A DNA stretch of 64,000 nt from UBA1413 sp964567485 (GTDB taxonomy: Bacteria > Bacteroidota > Bacteroidia > Bacteroidales > Prolixibacteraceae). Below are positions 36,231 through 44,620 of the stretch, piece after piece. The stretch lies in NCBI GenBank assembly GCA_964567485.1, contig CAZMMX010000001.1, positions 62,001 through 126,000 of the forward strand. The letters run 5' to 3'. Below the pieces are notes generated by a model, which was not told the DNA's origin, did not search any database, and saw only the letters and a list, made by a program, of their open reading frames with translations. Positions within the stretch are counted from its first letter, which is position 1. Each line of letters opens with the position of its first letter. A program made the translations under genes and the position numbers.

Positions 36231-37751
36231 TTATTCTTCGGGAAGCATAGCCACCTTTTTCAGGTAGCTCTGGGATCTTTGCACAAATTGGGGTTGGTAA
36301 GAACTGGTAAAAACACAACCCGACACCTCCTTCATCATCTCCCCGGCCTTTTCAAATTCCCCAATCTGATCATAGGCCAGGGCCAGGTCGAATTTTACAC
36401 AGTCATTGGAGAGATCCGATTTCAGAAAATGGGAAACAGCGCGATGATACTCCATTTGCCGGAAACTGATGACTCCCATCAGATAGTGATACACCTGTGA
36501 TTTTCCGGGCTTCTCACCGGGCTGGAGCAGCGAGGCGTGATCCTCCGCCTTTTGGGCGGCCAGGTCGAAATTCCGGGATTCGATAGCCCTGAGGCTCTCC
36601 ACAAAGGCAAACTGGGCGTCGACCATTGCTGGTTCAGGAGGAAAAGATTCCAGGATGAAATCCTTCTGCAGGCAGCAGCATTCATCATCACCGCCATTGG
36701 GAGCGGTATACAAACCATGACTTTGAGCAATCATGGAGCAGCAGAAGCGGTGGTTATTGCCTTTCCCCTGAGGCAGGCCATTTTTGACATCCGCACCACC
36801 CAGGAGCGAACCATGCACTTTTTGCAACTCTTCAGCAGCCAGTTTCACATTTCCGGAGAAGAAAAAGGAGACCAGGTTGTTGTTGGGCAATCCAATGAGT
36901 GATCCGCCGCCGTTCAGGCTCCTGGCGGTTTCGAAATCGTTCACGGCTTCGTCAAAAGAGCCCAGATAGGTATTAACGTAACCTCTTTTGGAAAAACCAA
37001 TACCCGAATGAGGATCTTGCTGAAGCGCAGCCGTATAGGCTTCCAGGGCCTTCGGAAAATCGAGTCTTGCACGGCAGATATCCCCCCAAGAAATCAAAGC
37101 GATGGTTTCGCCGGGCCGCAGCTTCACAACCTCCCTCATGTGATTCTCAGCCACGTCAAAGTCAAGGGGCAGGTTGAACAAATAGGAAACGGCCAGTGCC
37201 CGGTATCCCAGCGGCGACTGGGGATCGGTCAGGATGGCACGGTGAGCCATATCGCGGTACTGAGTAATCTTTTCCCTGAGTTGGTATTCCCCGGCCAGAA
37301 GCAGAAGGGCCCTGACATCGCCGGGATAACGGCCGGCCAGGGTTTTCACCAAATCAAACCGCTTTTCGGGGTTTTGGGTCAGCCACGTCTGTTCAATCTC
37401 TATCAGCAGATTTTCGCCTTCACTGACTCCGGAACGGCGCTGGAAGGCCTCCTCCAGGTTGCTCTTCCAGTCGGCGGAAGAACCGGAAAGGTACGCCTTA
37501 TAGAGATAACCCAGAGCAAAACCGGGATCGGCCTTAAGGGCCTTGTCCACCAGAACACGGGCATCGTCGATCCTGCCCATTTCATAGGCTTCCCGGCCTT
37601 CAATAAAAGCCTGGTAAGCCTCTTGTGAAGATGTGGTCACGGGGATTTCCCCTTTCTTTTCCTCAGCCTGAAGAGTAAAAGGAAACATCCATGCCAGTAG
37701 CAATGCCAGAGGCATAGCATACCAATGACAGATCATTTTTTTTCTGAACAT
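36231..37751 (-). CDS. Exported TPR-repeat protein with a cysteine cluster
   Basis: The 506-residue protein has a signal peptide (hydrophobic 12-24, cleaved near LQAEE) and repeated helical pairs of the tetratricopeptide type from about 40 to 290 and again from 385 to 490 (AYQAFIEGREAYEMGRIDDARVLVDKALKADP is the first). Between the two blocks lies an unusual stretch with HRFCC (C337, C338) and ECCC (C358-C360), plus histidines, which could bind metal or form disulfides. Such proteins usually serve as scaffolds. It is convergent with the fucosidase (31 bp) and lies downstream of the GH20 gene on the same strand. I do not know a specific function. Two later ATG codons (residues 6 and 13) would also leave a signal peptide. 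Confidence 0.75.
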   Translation of the reverse strand: MFRKKMICHWYAMPLALLLAWMFPFTLQAEEKKGEIPVTTSSQEAYQAFIEGREAYEMGRIDDARVLVDKALKADPGFALGYLYKAYLSGSSADWKSNLEEAFQRRSGVSEGENLLIEIEQTWLTQNPEKRFDLVKTLAGRYPGDVRALLLLAGEYQLREKITQYRDMAHRAILTDPQSPLGYRALAVSYLFNLPLDFDVAENHMREVVKLRPGETIALISWGDICRARLDFPKALEAYTAALQQDPHSGIGFSKRGYVNTYLGSFDEAVNDFETARSLNGGGSLIGLPNNNLVSFFFSGNVKLAAEELQKVHGSLLGGADVKNGLPQGKGNNHRFCCSMIAQSHGLYTAPNGGDDECCCLQKDFILESFPPEPAMVDAQFAFVESLRAIESRNFDLAAQKAEDHASLLQPGEKPGKSQVYHYLMGVISFRQMEYHRAVSHFLKSDLSNDCVKFDLALAYDQIGEFEKAGEMMKEVSGCVFTSSYQPQFVQRSQSYLKKVAMLPEE

Positions 37752-38082
37752 AGCTTTTGTTTTAGGAATTTCACTTCATCTTTCAAAAACAAAGGGAGTG
37801 CGGAGGATTTCCTTTATGCCGCATCCCAGGGTGCATCACAGGGAGTTATCAATAATCGGGGGTAAGTCATTTTCCCGATAAAAGCACGCTTACGCTGCTT
37901 TTGAACATGTTCTCATTGTTTTCATGGCTTTGAGACCAGCATTATTTCTGACATAAAGGTACACCAATGCTGAGGCCAGTGCATAGCAATTTTTGACCAT
38001 ATCATTGTAAAAAATGGTCAATTTATTGTGATTTAGTCCAGTCGACCTGTCAATACGAAAACTCGGGAAACCTAATGCTCTT
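37752..38082. other. Intergenic region between GH20 and TPR genes
   Basis: This 331-bp stretch has no convincing coding sequence. It holds a hairpin at 37880-37902 (AAAAGCA and TGCTTTT arms around CGCTTACGC), which could be a weak terminator for GH20 in the leftward direction. The TPR gene promoter is presumably in the remainder, but no clear TAnnTTTG box was identified. Confidence 0.5.
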
Positions 38083-40392
38083 TCAGTTCACGATGATTTC
38101 GCTCACAAACAGATGGGCTCCCTTGCCTGCCCCGGCATGCCCCGGGGGACAAACCCCCCGGTTACGGGCGGTGACCCGCACATAGCGCACGTTTTTGGCG
38201 TTTTTTTTCACCAGAAAGTTATGGGTGATCTTCTCTGCCGCAGTCACGGGAATCCTATGGGTTACCTTCCCCAGGGTTCTGAACTTCCGCCCGTCGGCAG
38301 AGACCGCGACCACCACATCTATGGGCATGAAAATCCAGGAACCGACATCCTGTATGGCATCGGTCTCCACAGATTTGATGCTGACTACCTTTCCCAGGTC
38401 GATGGTGGCCACCAGATCATTCTCATAAAACCCCTTCCAGTGGCCATCGTTGAAATTGGTGGATCCCTTCACGCCGTCAACCAGGGTGTATTCGCCGCTT
38501 CCGTCATATTGCCGGCTGTTGGGATATTGCAGGGTCACGGGACAAGCCACGGCCTTATGCAGGAAAAATGGCCGGCTCAGGGGTGGAGTCATGGGTTTCC
38601 CGTCCTCGAAAACCGCCGCTTTGGCCACCACGCTCCGGTCAATGGCCACGGGCTCCACATAAAGGGGCGATGAGACGGTCGGAGCGGTTCCGTCAAGGGT
38701 ATACCGGATCTCGGGATGGCTCACCTCAGCGGTGAAAACGACCTCCAGGGTTTTGGATTCCGGGAGGAGCCGCGGAAGGGCCGACACCTGAAAGGCACTC
38801 CGGGCATAGCGGATGCCCGCCTCGTCGTACCGCCGGTACTGGCTCTTCATGCGCCGTGAGAAATCATCCCAATTACGGTGCTCTTTGGGCGACCACACCA
38901 CCTCGGCCAGGGCAGCCAGCCGGGGAAAAGCCATATATTCCAAATGGTCAGGGGTAGTAATGAACTCAGCCCAGTGGTTCGCCTGCGCTCCCATAATCAT
39001 TTTCCCCTCCTCTGCGGTCAGCACCGCCGGGATGGGCTCAAAGGAATAGACCCGTTTCAGGGTGTTATGACCCCCGAACGCCAGGGGTTCCAAAGAGGGA
39101 TCGCCCTGGTAATAATCGAAATAGAGGGGCGATGTGGGCGTCATCACCGCGGTATGTCCCATGCGGGCGGCGGCGATGCCCCCCTCTTCCCCCCGCCACG
39201 ACATCACCGAGGCCTCGGGGGCCAAACCCCCTTCCAGGATTTCATCCCATCCCAGCAGCTTTCTTCCGTGACTGCTCAGAAATCTCTCAATCCTGGCGAT
39301 AAAATAACTCTGCAGTTCATGCTCGTCCTTCAACCCCTCCTCTTTCATCCTTTTCTGGCACAGCGGGCACTTCTTCCATTCCGTCTTGTCGGCTTCGTCG
39401 CCGCCCACATGGATGAAGGTCGAGGGGAAGAGAGCCATGGTTTCCGTCAGCACATCTTCCAGAAAGCTAAAAGTCTCCTCCTTCCCGGCGCAAAAGATGT
39501 GGGTGATGGGCCACACGCCCCCGGGGGCGACCCCCAGGTTTTCACCGGTACAGGAGAGTTCAGGATAAGCAGCCAGCGCAGCCATCGCATGGGCGGGCAT
39601 TTCTATTTCAGGGATAATGGTCACATGCCGCTCCCGGGCATACTCCACGAGGGCTTTGACCTCTTCCTGGGTGTAAAAACCCCCATAAGTGGCCTTTTCA
39701 CCCGGCTGGGGCAGCGGACGGCTGTCCCAGTGAAGCTCTTCCCTGTCGACACGCCACGCCCCTACTTCCGTGAGTTTGGGATATTTTTTTATCTCCAGGC
39801 GCCATCCCTGGTCATCGACCAAATGCCAATGCAGAACATTCATCTTGTGCATGGCCAGGTAATCGACAAACCGGTATAACGACTCTATGGGCATGAAATG
39901 ACGGGCCACATCGATGTGTATTCCGCGGTAGGAAAAACGGGGATAGTCGGTAATGGTCACTGCCGGAAGCTTCCCCTGATCAGCACCGTCGAGCATCTGT
40001 CCCAGGGTCTGCAAACCGTAAAAGAGACCTGCGGTCAGATTGGCCCTGATCAAAATCTCACGGGGAGTGATCTTCAGCAGGTACCCTTCGGTACCCAGCA
40101 GGCCATCAAACGGGGTACACAGCTGCATCCTGATCACCCCATTGCCGGTGGTCACCCCAGCAGGTAAAGTGGCGGGTACAAACCCGAGTCTGGACTCCAC
40201 CATTTTCCCGGCAACCTCAGTGAGCGATACCAACCCCGGGTCCGCAAAAAAAACAGTCTGCCGGGTAAGGGTGAACTCCCCTTCCCCCTTCTGAACCGAT
40301 ACAGGAAGCGGCACGATGTCCAGCGGACCGGCCACCCCGGGAGCCGCAAAAACAAAAAGTCCCAATACAATCCCTAAAATCCCGATTTTCAT
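38083..40392 (-). CDS. Beta-N-acetylhexosaminidase, glycoside hydrolase family 20
   Basis: The enzyme removes terminal beta-linked GlcNAc or GalNAc by substrate-assisted catalysis. The 769 residues comprise a signal peptide (1-22), a GH20b domain (about 23-148) and the GH20 barrel (about 150-500) with FSYRGIHIDVARHF, HWHLVDDQGWR and HVGGDEADKTEW. D332-E333 are the catalytic pair. A CHB_HEX_C-like beta domain (about 540-610, YTLDGTAPT) and a C-terminal F5/8 type C discoidin-like domain (about 625-769, ending LFVSEIIVN) follow. It is divergent from the PNGase gene across a 385-bp control region. Together with GH29 and PNGase it fits complex N-glycan breakdown. Confidence 0.95.
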   Translation of the reverse strand: MKIGILGIVLGLFVFAAPGVAGPLDIVPLPVSVQKGEGEFTLTRQTVFFADPGLVSLTEVAGKMVESRLGFVPATLPAGVTTGNGVIRMQLCTPFDGLLGTEGYLLKITPREILIRANLTAGLFYGLQTLGQMLDGADQGKLPAVTITDYPRFSYRGIHIDVARHFMPIESLYRFVDYLAMHKMNVLHWHLVDDQGWRLEIKKYPKLTEVGAWRVDREELHWDSRPLPQPGEKATYGGFYTQEEVKALVEYARERHVTIIPEIEMPAHAMAALAAYPELSCTGENLGVAPGGVWPITHIFCAGKEETFSFLEDVLTETMALFPSTFIHVGGDEADKTEWKKCPLCQKRMKEEGLKDEHELQSYFIARIERFLSSHGRKLLGWDEILEGGLAPEASVMSWRGEEGGIAAARMGHTAVMTPTSPLYFDYYQGDPSLEPLAFGGHNTLKRVYSFEPIPAVLTAEEGKMIMGAQANHWAEFITTPDHLEYMAFPRLAALAEVVWSPKEHRNWDDFSRRMKSQYRRYDEAGIRYARSAFQVSALPRLLPESKTLEVVFTAEVSHPEIRYTLDGTAPTVSSPLYVEPVAIDRSVVAKAAVFEDGKPMTPPLSRPFFLHKAVACPVTLQYPNSRQYDGSGEYTLVDGVKGSTNFNDGHWKGFYENDLVATIDLGKVVSIKSVETDAIQDVGSWIFMPIDVVVAVSADGRKFRTLGKVTHRIPVTAAEKITHNFLVKKNAKNVRYVRVTARNRGVCPPGHAGAGKGAHLFVSEIIVN

Positions 40393-40540
40393 ATTCTCTA
40401 ATTATTACATTATTCTGGCTAATCCTATCAAGCACATATAATGAGCGCTGACGAAGACCATGTCCCATGTGTTTACTTTTTGCGTATACTGTCCGTATTA
40501 AAGCGCCCTCAAAAAAGTGCTTCGCAACACCATTGAACCT

Positions 40541-40621
40541 CCCCGCGGCAGAGCCGGTGAGGAATCCGATTCCGTAGAGGACTTCTCTATTGTCTTGCTC
40601 GCTTACCCCGCGGCAGAGCCG
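40541..40621. repeat. REP-like hairpin pair in the GH20 / PNGase control region
   Basis: The 16-bp sequence CCCCGCGGCAGAGCCG occurs exactly at 40541-40556 and 40606-40621. Each copy contains the hairpin CGGC-AGA-GCCG. Between them lies a palindrome GGAATCCGATTCC (40561-40573). This resembles repetitive extragenic palindromes. The remaining intergenic DNA (40393-40777) is otherwise without genes and should hold the divergent promoters. Confidence 0.6.
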
Positions 40622-40777
40622 ACGGGGAATGCGCTCGCCGGAATTCAACAGGAGGTAAAATTAGCAAATTTAATCTGCTCCTCGGCCACCCGGGGTCATG
40701 GGCTGTGCGATAAAAAATCACTATATTGGCCGTGAAATGAACGAATCACATACTTCACCATATCAATTATTTGCGTT

Positions 40778-42496
40778 ATGAAAAAGATGCTTTTCTTCTT
40801 GTTGGCACTCTGTGGCACTCTCCTTTTGGGGGCTCATCCTGTACCGGCAAAACAAAAGCCCGAAGGATTACGGATCTTCTATCGCCAGGTGGTCAACGGG
40901 CAGATGGTCAGGCGGGGAGCGAGTGCTGTTCTGGAGGCTTCGACCGGGGTTTCGGTAGCCCTGACCGAAAGGGGGCGAGAGCCCCTGTTGCCGCAAACCC
41001 CTGAGGAAAAAGAGATCCTCGATTTCCAAAACCGGGTGGCTTACCAAAGCGCCCGGCTGGCCAGCGGCTCCGCCTTTCATATCAGCACCCCGTTCAATGA
41101 GTTTCCGCCGCTCACCATGACCGGCGAAAAGCAAACCATCATGGGCTATTCCTGCGAGAAAGCCACCACTAGCCTGCGCAGCAACTCCATAGAGATCTGG
41201 TTTACCCGCGATGTCCCCTTCCGGGGAACCCCCCAGATGGCCTATGGCATACCCGACGGACTGGTCCTGAAGATTGTCCGCAACAACAACTTTGAGATCA
41301 TCGCCGACTCGCTTATCGCCCTGAAAAAAGAAGAGCTGCCCTCCCTTCCCGCAAACATGGGGGAAGCAGTCGACCAGGCCCTGTACCGTCACCGCATCAC
41401 GGAAAACTACATCACGACCGTTGACATTTTCCGCAATGAACAAATCAGCTGGGGCAACAAATTCGACAACCCCCAGGGGGAGGTATTGAACCAAACCTAC
41501 AAATATGCCGGGGGTACCGTCATCCTGAAAAAGGTAAAACTCCCGGAAGCATCGACCGATGACCAGCTCTTCATTGAGCTGACCCAGTATTCGAAAGGCG
41601 ATGCTTACGACCGCACCGGCACGGTATTCATGATTCCGGCCGGGAAGACAAAGAGTTTCCTGGATGCCCTGCAGAAAGGGATCGACCAGGTACCCTCATT
41701 CACCGCCCGCAACGGGAAAAGCTACCAGGGAATGACTTCCACCCCCACATACAATCCAGCCGTGGAACTGCTCCGCTTTTTCACCCCCTTTGGGGTCAGC
41801 CATTTCAACGAACAGGTGAAAGTATACGGACAAACCTGGGAAAATGCCGCCTTTTATAAACAGGAGATCACCGACCTGATGCCCCTGCTGAAGGACGAGG
41901 TGTGGATAGGCACCTTTATCGGCAACTACGACAAAGGAGGCCACAGCGTCACCCTGCAACTGAAATACTACCCAGGATCGCAAACCATCAGGGCCCATGA
42001 AAAACCCGAAAGCTGGTCCCAGCCCCTCTTCAACACCCTGAATATCATGGAAATGGACGGTCAAAATTATGGCACCCTCTTCGATACGGACTCCCTGACC
42101 GTGGAATTTGAGATACCGGAAGGGGTGAAAAACCTGAAACTCCGCTATATCACCACCGGCCATGGCGGCTGGGGTGGCGGCGATGAGTTTACCCAGAAGG
42201 AGAACCGCATTATCATAGACCATCAGGTGGTTTACTCCGTGACGCCCTGGCGGACCGATTGCGGCACCTGGCGGAAATACAACCCCGCTTCGGGGAATTT
42301 CTGGAACGGACTGACTTCCAGCGACTACAGCCGTTCGGGATGGTGCCCCGGCAGTGCCACCAATCCGGTAATTATCCCCCTTGATGACCTGCAGCCCGGA
42401 AAACATGTGATCAGGGTGGCCATTCCCCAGGGAAAACCCGAAGGAGGCAGCTTCAGCGCCTGGTGTGTGTCGGGGGTGCTGACCGGAGATCTGTAA
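40778..42496 (+). CDS. PNGase F-type peptide-N-glycosidase with extra N-terminal domain
   Basis: The enzyme cleaves the bond between asparagine and the first GlcNAc of N-linked glycans, releasing whole glycans. The 572-residue protein has a signal peptide (1-24). Its C-terminal half matches PNGase F: an N-terminal jelly roll (about 240-400) with YDRTG (D278, place of catalytic Asp60), and a second jelly roll (about 400-572) with TGHGGWGGGDEF (E470, place of Glu206) and the SRSGWCPG motif. The extra region (about 28-230) has IMGYSCEKA, WFTRDVPFRG and GIPDGLVLKI, resembling GLPGLI-family proteins. Type II PNGases are known to carry an additional N-terminal bowl-like domain. Its place beside GH20 supports an N-glycan locus. 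By eye the Glu118 equivalent is not evident. Confidence 0.87.
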   Translation: MKKMLFFLLALCGTLLLGAHPVPAKQKPEGLRIFYRQVVNGQMVRRGASAVLEASTGVSVALTERGREPLLPQTPEEKEILDFQNRVAYQSARLASGSAFHISTPFNEFPPLTMTGEKQTIMGYSCEKATTSLRSNSIEIWFTRDVPFRGTPQMAYGIPDGLVLKIVRNNNFEIIADSLIALKKEELPSLPANMGEAVDQALYRHRITENYITTVDIFRNEQISWGNKFDNPQGEVLNQTYKYAGGTVILKKVKLPEASTDDQLFIELTQYSKGDAYDRTGTVFMIPAGKTKSFLDALQKGIDQVPSFTARNGKSYQGMTSTPTYNPAVELLRFFTPFGVSHFNEQVKVYGQTWENAAFYKQEITDLMPLLKDEVWIGTFIGNYDKGGHSVTLQLKYYPGSQTIRAHEKPESWSQPLFNTLNIMEMDGQNYGTLFDTDSLTVEFEIPEGVKNLKLRYITTGHGGWGGGDEFTQKENRIIIDHQVVYSVTPWRTDCGTWRKYNPASGNFWNGLTSSDYSRSGWCPGSATNPVIIPLDDLQPGKHVIRVAIPQGKPEGGSFSAWCVSGVLTGDL

Positions 42497-42497
42497 G

Positions 42498-42902
42498 TCA
42501 GAGCAGGCCCGAAAGGATAACCCTCACCTTTTCAGGTAAAAGTGAAGCCTTGCCCGTGGTTTTCATGGCACAGCCCACTTTCACTTCCGCTTCATTGAAA
42601 ATCTCGCCCTCTTCCCCCTTCATCTGACAGACGAAGGTGATACGGGCCCCCGAAACCGCCTTGAGCCGGGTGGTCACCACTACCTTCATGTCATATTTCA
42701 GAGGCCTGATATACCGCAGCGAAGCCTCGGTCACCGGAAGAATAAACCCCTCCCCTTCCATCGCAGCATATGGAATCCCCAGTTGCCTGAAATACTCCCA
42801 ACGGGCTGTCTCATAACACCTCAAATAGTTGGAATGATGCATGAAACCCATCTGGTCGGTATCGGAATAGGAGACCCTGTATTGAATTTCAAATGTTTCC
42901 AT
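42498..42902 (-). CDS. Acyl-CoA thioesterase, 4-hydroxybenzoyl-CoA thioesterase (YbgC-like) family
   Basis: The 134-residue hotdog-fold protein hydrolyses acyl-CoA or acyl-ACP thioesters. The N-terminal stretch VSYSDTDQMGFMHHSNYLRC carries the conserved Asp of the active site (D-T-D-Q-M-G in place of D-x-D-x-x-G-H-V), followed by RYIRPLKYDMKVVVTT. The natural acyl substrate cannot be told. It is a single gene, convergent with the PNGase gene (1 bp between stop codons). Confidence 0.9.
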   Translation of the reverse strand: METFEIQYRVSYSDTDQMGFMHHSNYLRCYETARWEYFRQLGIPYAAMEGEGFILPVTEASLRYIRPLKYDMKVVVTTRLKAVSGARITFVCQMKGEEGEIFNEAEVKVGCAMKTTGKASLLPEKVRVILSGLL

Positions 42903-43048
42903 CGGAGTTTTTTTCTAACGACAAATATCAGCAAAGGTAACCCGAAAGAATGAATTTGGGACACATGGTCTATCGGCCATTTCTCCCCGTGAAGGGGATA
43001 AAAGGAGGGCCATCTGGTCGACTTTTGTACCACCGCATATGGGAAAAA

Positions 43049-43080
43049 TTTGCATTCCCCGATGATTTTGACTATTTTTG
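43049..43080 (+). promoter_or_regulatory. Full Bacteroidota-type promoter before the KamA-like gene
   Basis: TTTG at 43049-43052 and TATTTTTG at 43073-43080, 20 nt apart, match the -33 TTTG / -7 TAnnTTTG consensus. The gene starts 107 nt beyond. The rest of the 284-bp intergenic region (42903-43186) shows no gene. Confidence 0.6.
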
Positions 43081-43186
43081 AAAGAATTGAGAAGGAATTG
43101 GATCTATTATTACCCAGGGATGGTGATGTTTTCCGGTTCATTGACGCCCCCTCCTGAAGGAAAAATACGAACCAAAAAGATAATAA

Positions 43187-44524
43187 ATGAAGTTTAAAAG
43201 CTATTCACTGAGCAACTACCTGACCATCCCCCAAATCAACAAATTATCTGCAGAAAGTAAACGTAACATTGAAATTGTAGGATCTGTCCTGCCCTTTAAG
43301 GTAAACAACTATGTCATTGATGAACTGATCGACTGGGAGCATTACGAAGATGACCCCATTTTTCATTTGACGTTTCCCCAGAAAGAGATGTTATTGCCGC
43401 ATCACTTTGAGGAGGTGGCAGCGGCCATGGAAGGGGGTTCCGGCAAGCCTCATCTGACAGAAGTATGCCGGAACATCAGGATGCAGCTCAATCCCAATCC
43501 TGCGGGACAGCAAAATCACAACGTTCCCGAGATTGACGGGGTGAAACTCCTGGGAATCCAACACAAATACCGCGAGACACTCCTGTTTTTCCCCAGTGCC
43601 GGCCAAACCTGCCACAGTTACTGTACCTACTGTTTCCGCTGGTCCCAGTTCATCGGGATGGATGAGCTGAAGTTTGCCATGAAAGAGACCGAATTGCTGG
43701 TCAAATACCTCGAGCAACACCATGAAGTCACCGACCTGCTCTTCACAGGAGGCGACCCGATGACCATGTCCTATAAAGTTTTCAGGAAATATATCGACCC
43801 TTTCCTGTCAGAACTGAATAAGACCAACATCCAAACCATCCGTATCGGCACAAAAGTATTGAGTTACTGGCCATACAAGTTCATTTCTGACGGTGATGCC
43901 GATGATTTCCTGCGTTTGTTTGAGGAGATCAACGCCAGGGGCATCAACCTGGCCTTTATGGCTCATTTCACCCATCCCCGGGAGCTGGAAACCCCTGCGG
44001 TCAGGGAGGCCATTCACCGACTCAGAAATACGGGAGCCCAAATCAGAACACAATCCCCGATCGTACGGCATGTCAACGACTCCCCGGAAATCTGGGCCGA
44101 GATGTGGAGGAAACAGGTGAACCTGAACTGCATCCCGTACTATATGTTTATTGCCCGTAATACCGGGGCGCAACACTATTTTGCCGTTCCGCTGGTCGAA
44201 GCCTGGGAGATCTTCAGAAAGGCCTACCAGAGTGTCAGCGGGGTCTGCCGAACGGTCCGCGGACCGAGCATGTCGTGTACCCCCGGCAAAGTGCAGGTGC
44301 TCGGTGCCAACGAAATCAACGGAGAAAAGGTATTTATTCTGAGATTTATTCAGGGGCGTAATCCCGACTGGGTAGCCCGCCCCTTTTTCGCGAAATATGA
44401 CCCGGAAGCCATTTGGATGGACACGCTGAAACCTGCCTTCGGGGAAAAATTCTTCTTTGAGGATGAAGAATTTCACTATTTCCGTGAGAAATACTACGAC
44501 AGCACTGCCGACAATTTCGAATAA
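43187..44524 (+). CDS. KamA-family radical SAM protein (lysine 2,3-aminomutase-like)
   Basis: Enzymes of this family use a 4Fe-4S cluster and S-adenosylmethionine, usually with PLP, to shift an amino group in an amino acid. The 445-residue protein has the cluster motif CxxxCxxC at C142, C146 and C149 (CHSYCTYCF), LLFTGGDPM for SAM binding (about 184-192), and a late TPGKVQVLG, where the lysine may be the PLP-binding residue. The PGGGGK context of true lysine 2,3-aminomutase and the aspartate before it are not seen (SMSCTPGK instead), so the substrate probably differs from lysine. It is a single gene with its own promoter. No lysine-fermentation gene is nearby. Confidence 0.82.
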   Translation: MKFKSYSLSNYLTIPQINKLSAESKRNIEIVGSVLPFKVNNYVIDELIDWEHYEDDPIFHLTFPQKEMLLPHHFEEVAAAMEGGSGKPHLTEVCRNIRMQLNPNPAGQQNHNVPEIDGVKLLGIQHKYRETLLFFPSAGQTCHSYCTYCFRWSQFIGMDELKFAMKETELLVKYLEQHHEVTDLLFTGGDPMTMSYKVFRKYIDPFLSELNKTNIQTIRIGTKVLSYWPYKFISDGDADDFLRLFEEINARGINLAFMAHFTHPRELETPAVREAIHRLRNTGAQIRTQSPIVRHVNDSPEIWAEMWRKQVNLNCIPYYMFIARNTGAQHYFAVPLVEAWEIFRKAYQSVSGVCRTVRGPSMSCTPGKVQVLGANEINGEKVFILRFIQGRNPDWVARPFFAKYDPEAIWMDTLKPAFGEKFFFEDEEFHYFREKYYDSTADNFE

Positions 44525-44620
44525 CATCAGGAGTGATTTTTTTTCTATCTTAGGTCGCTCTTAATCTTGAGGGTAAACAACACAACTTTAAACCGATTAC
44601 TCCACTAATTCTTTAAAAAT

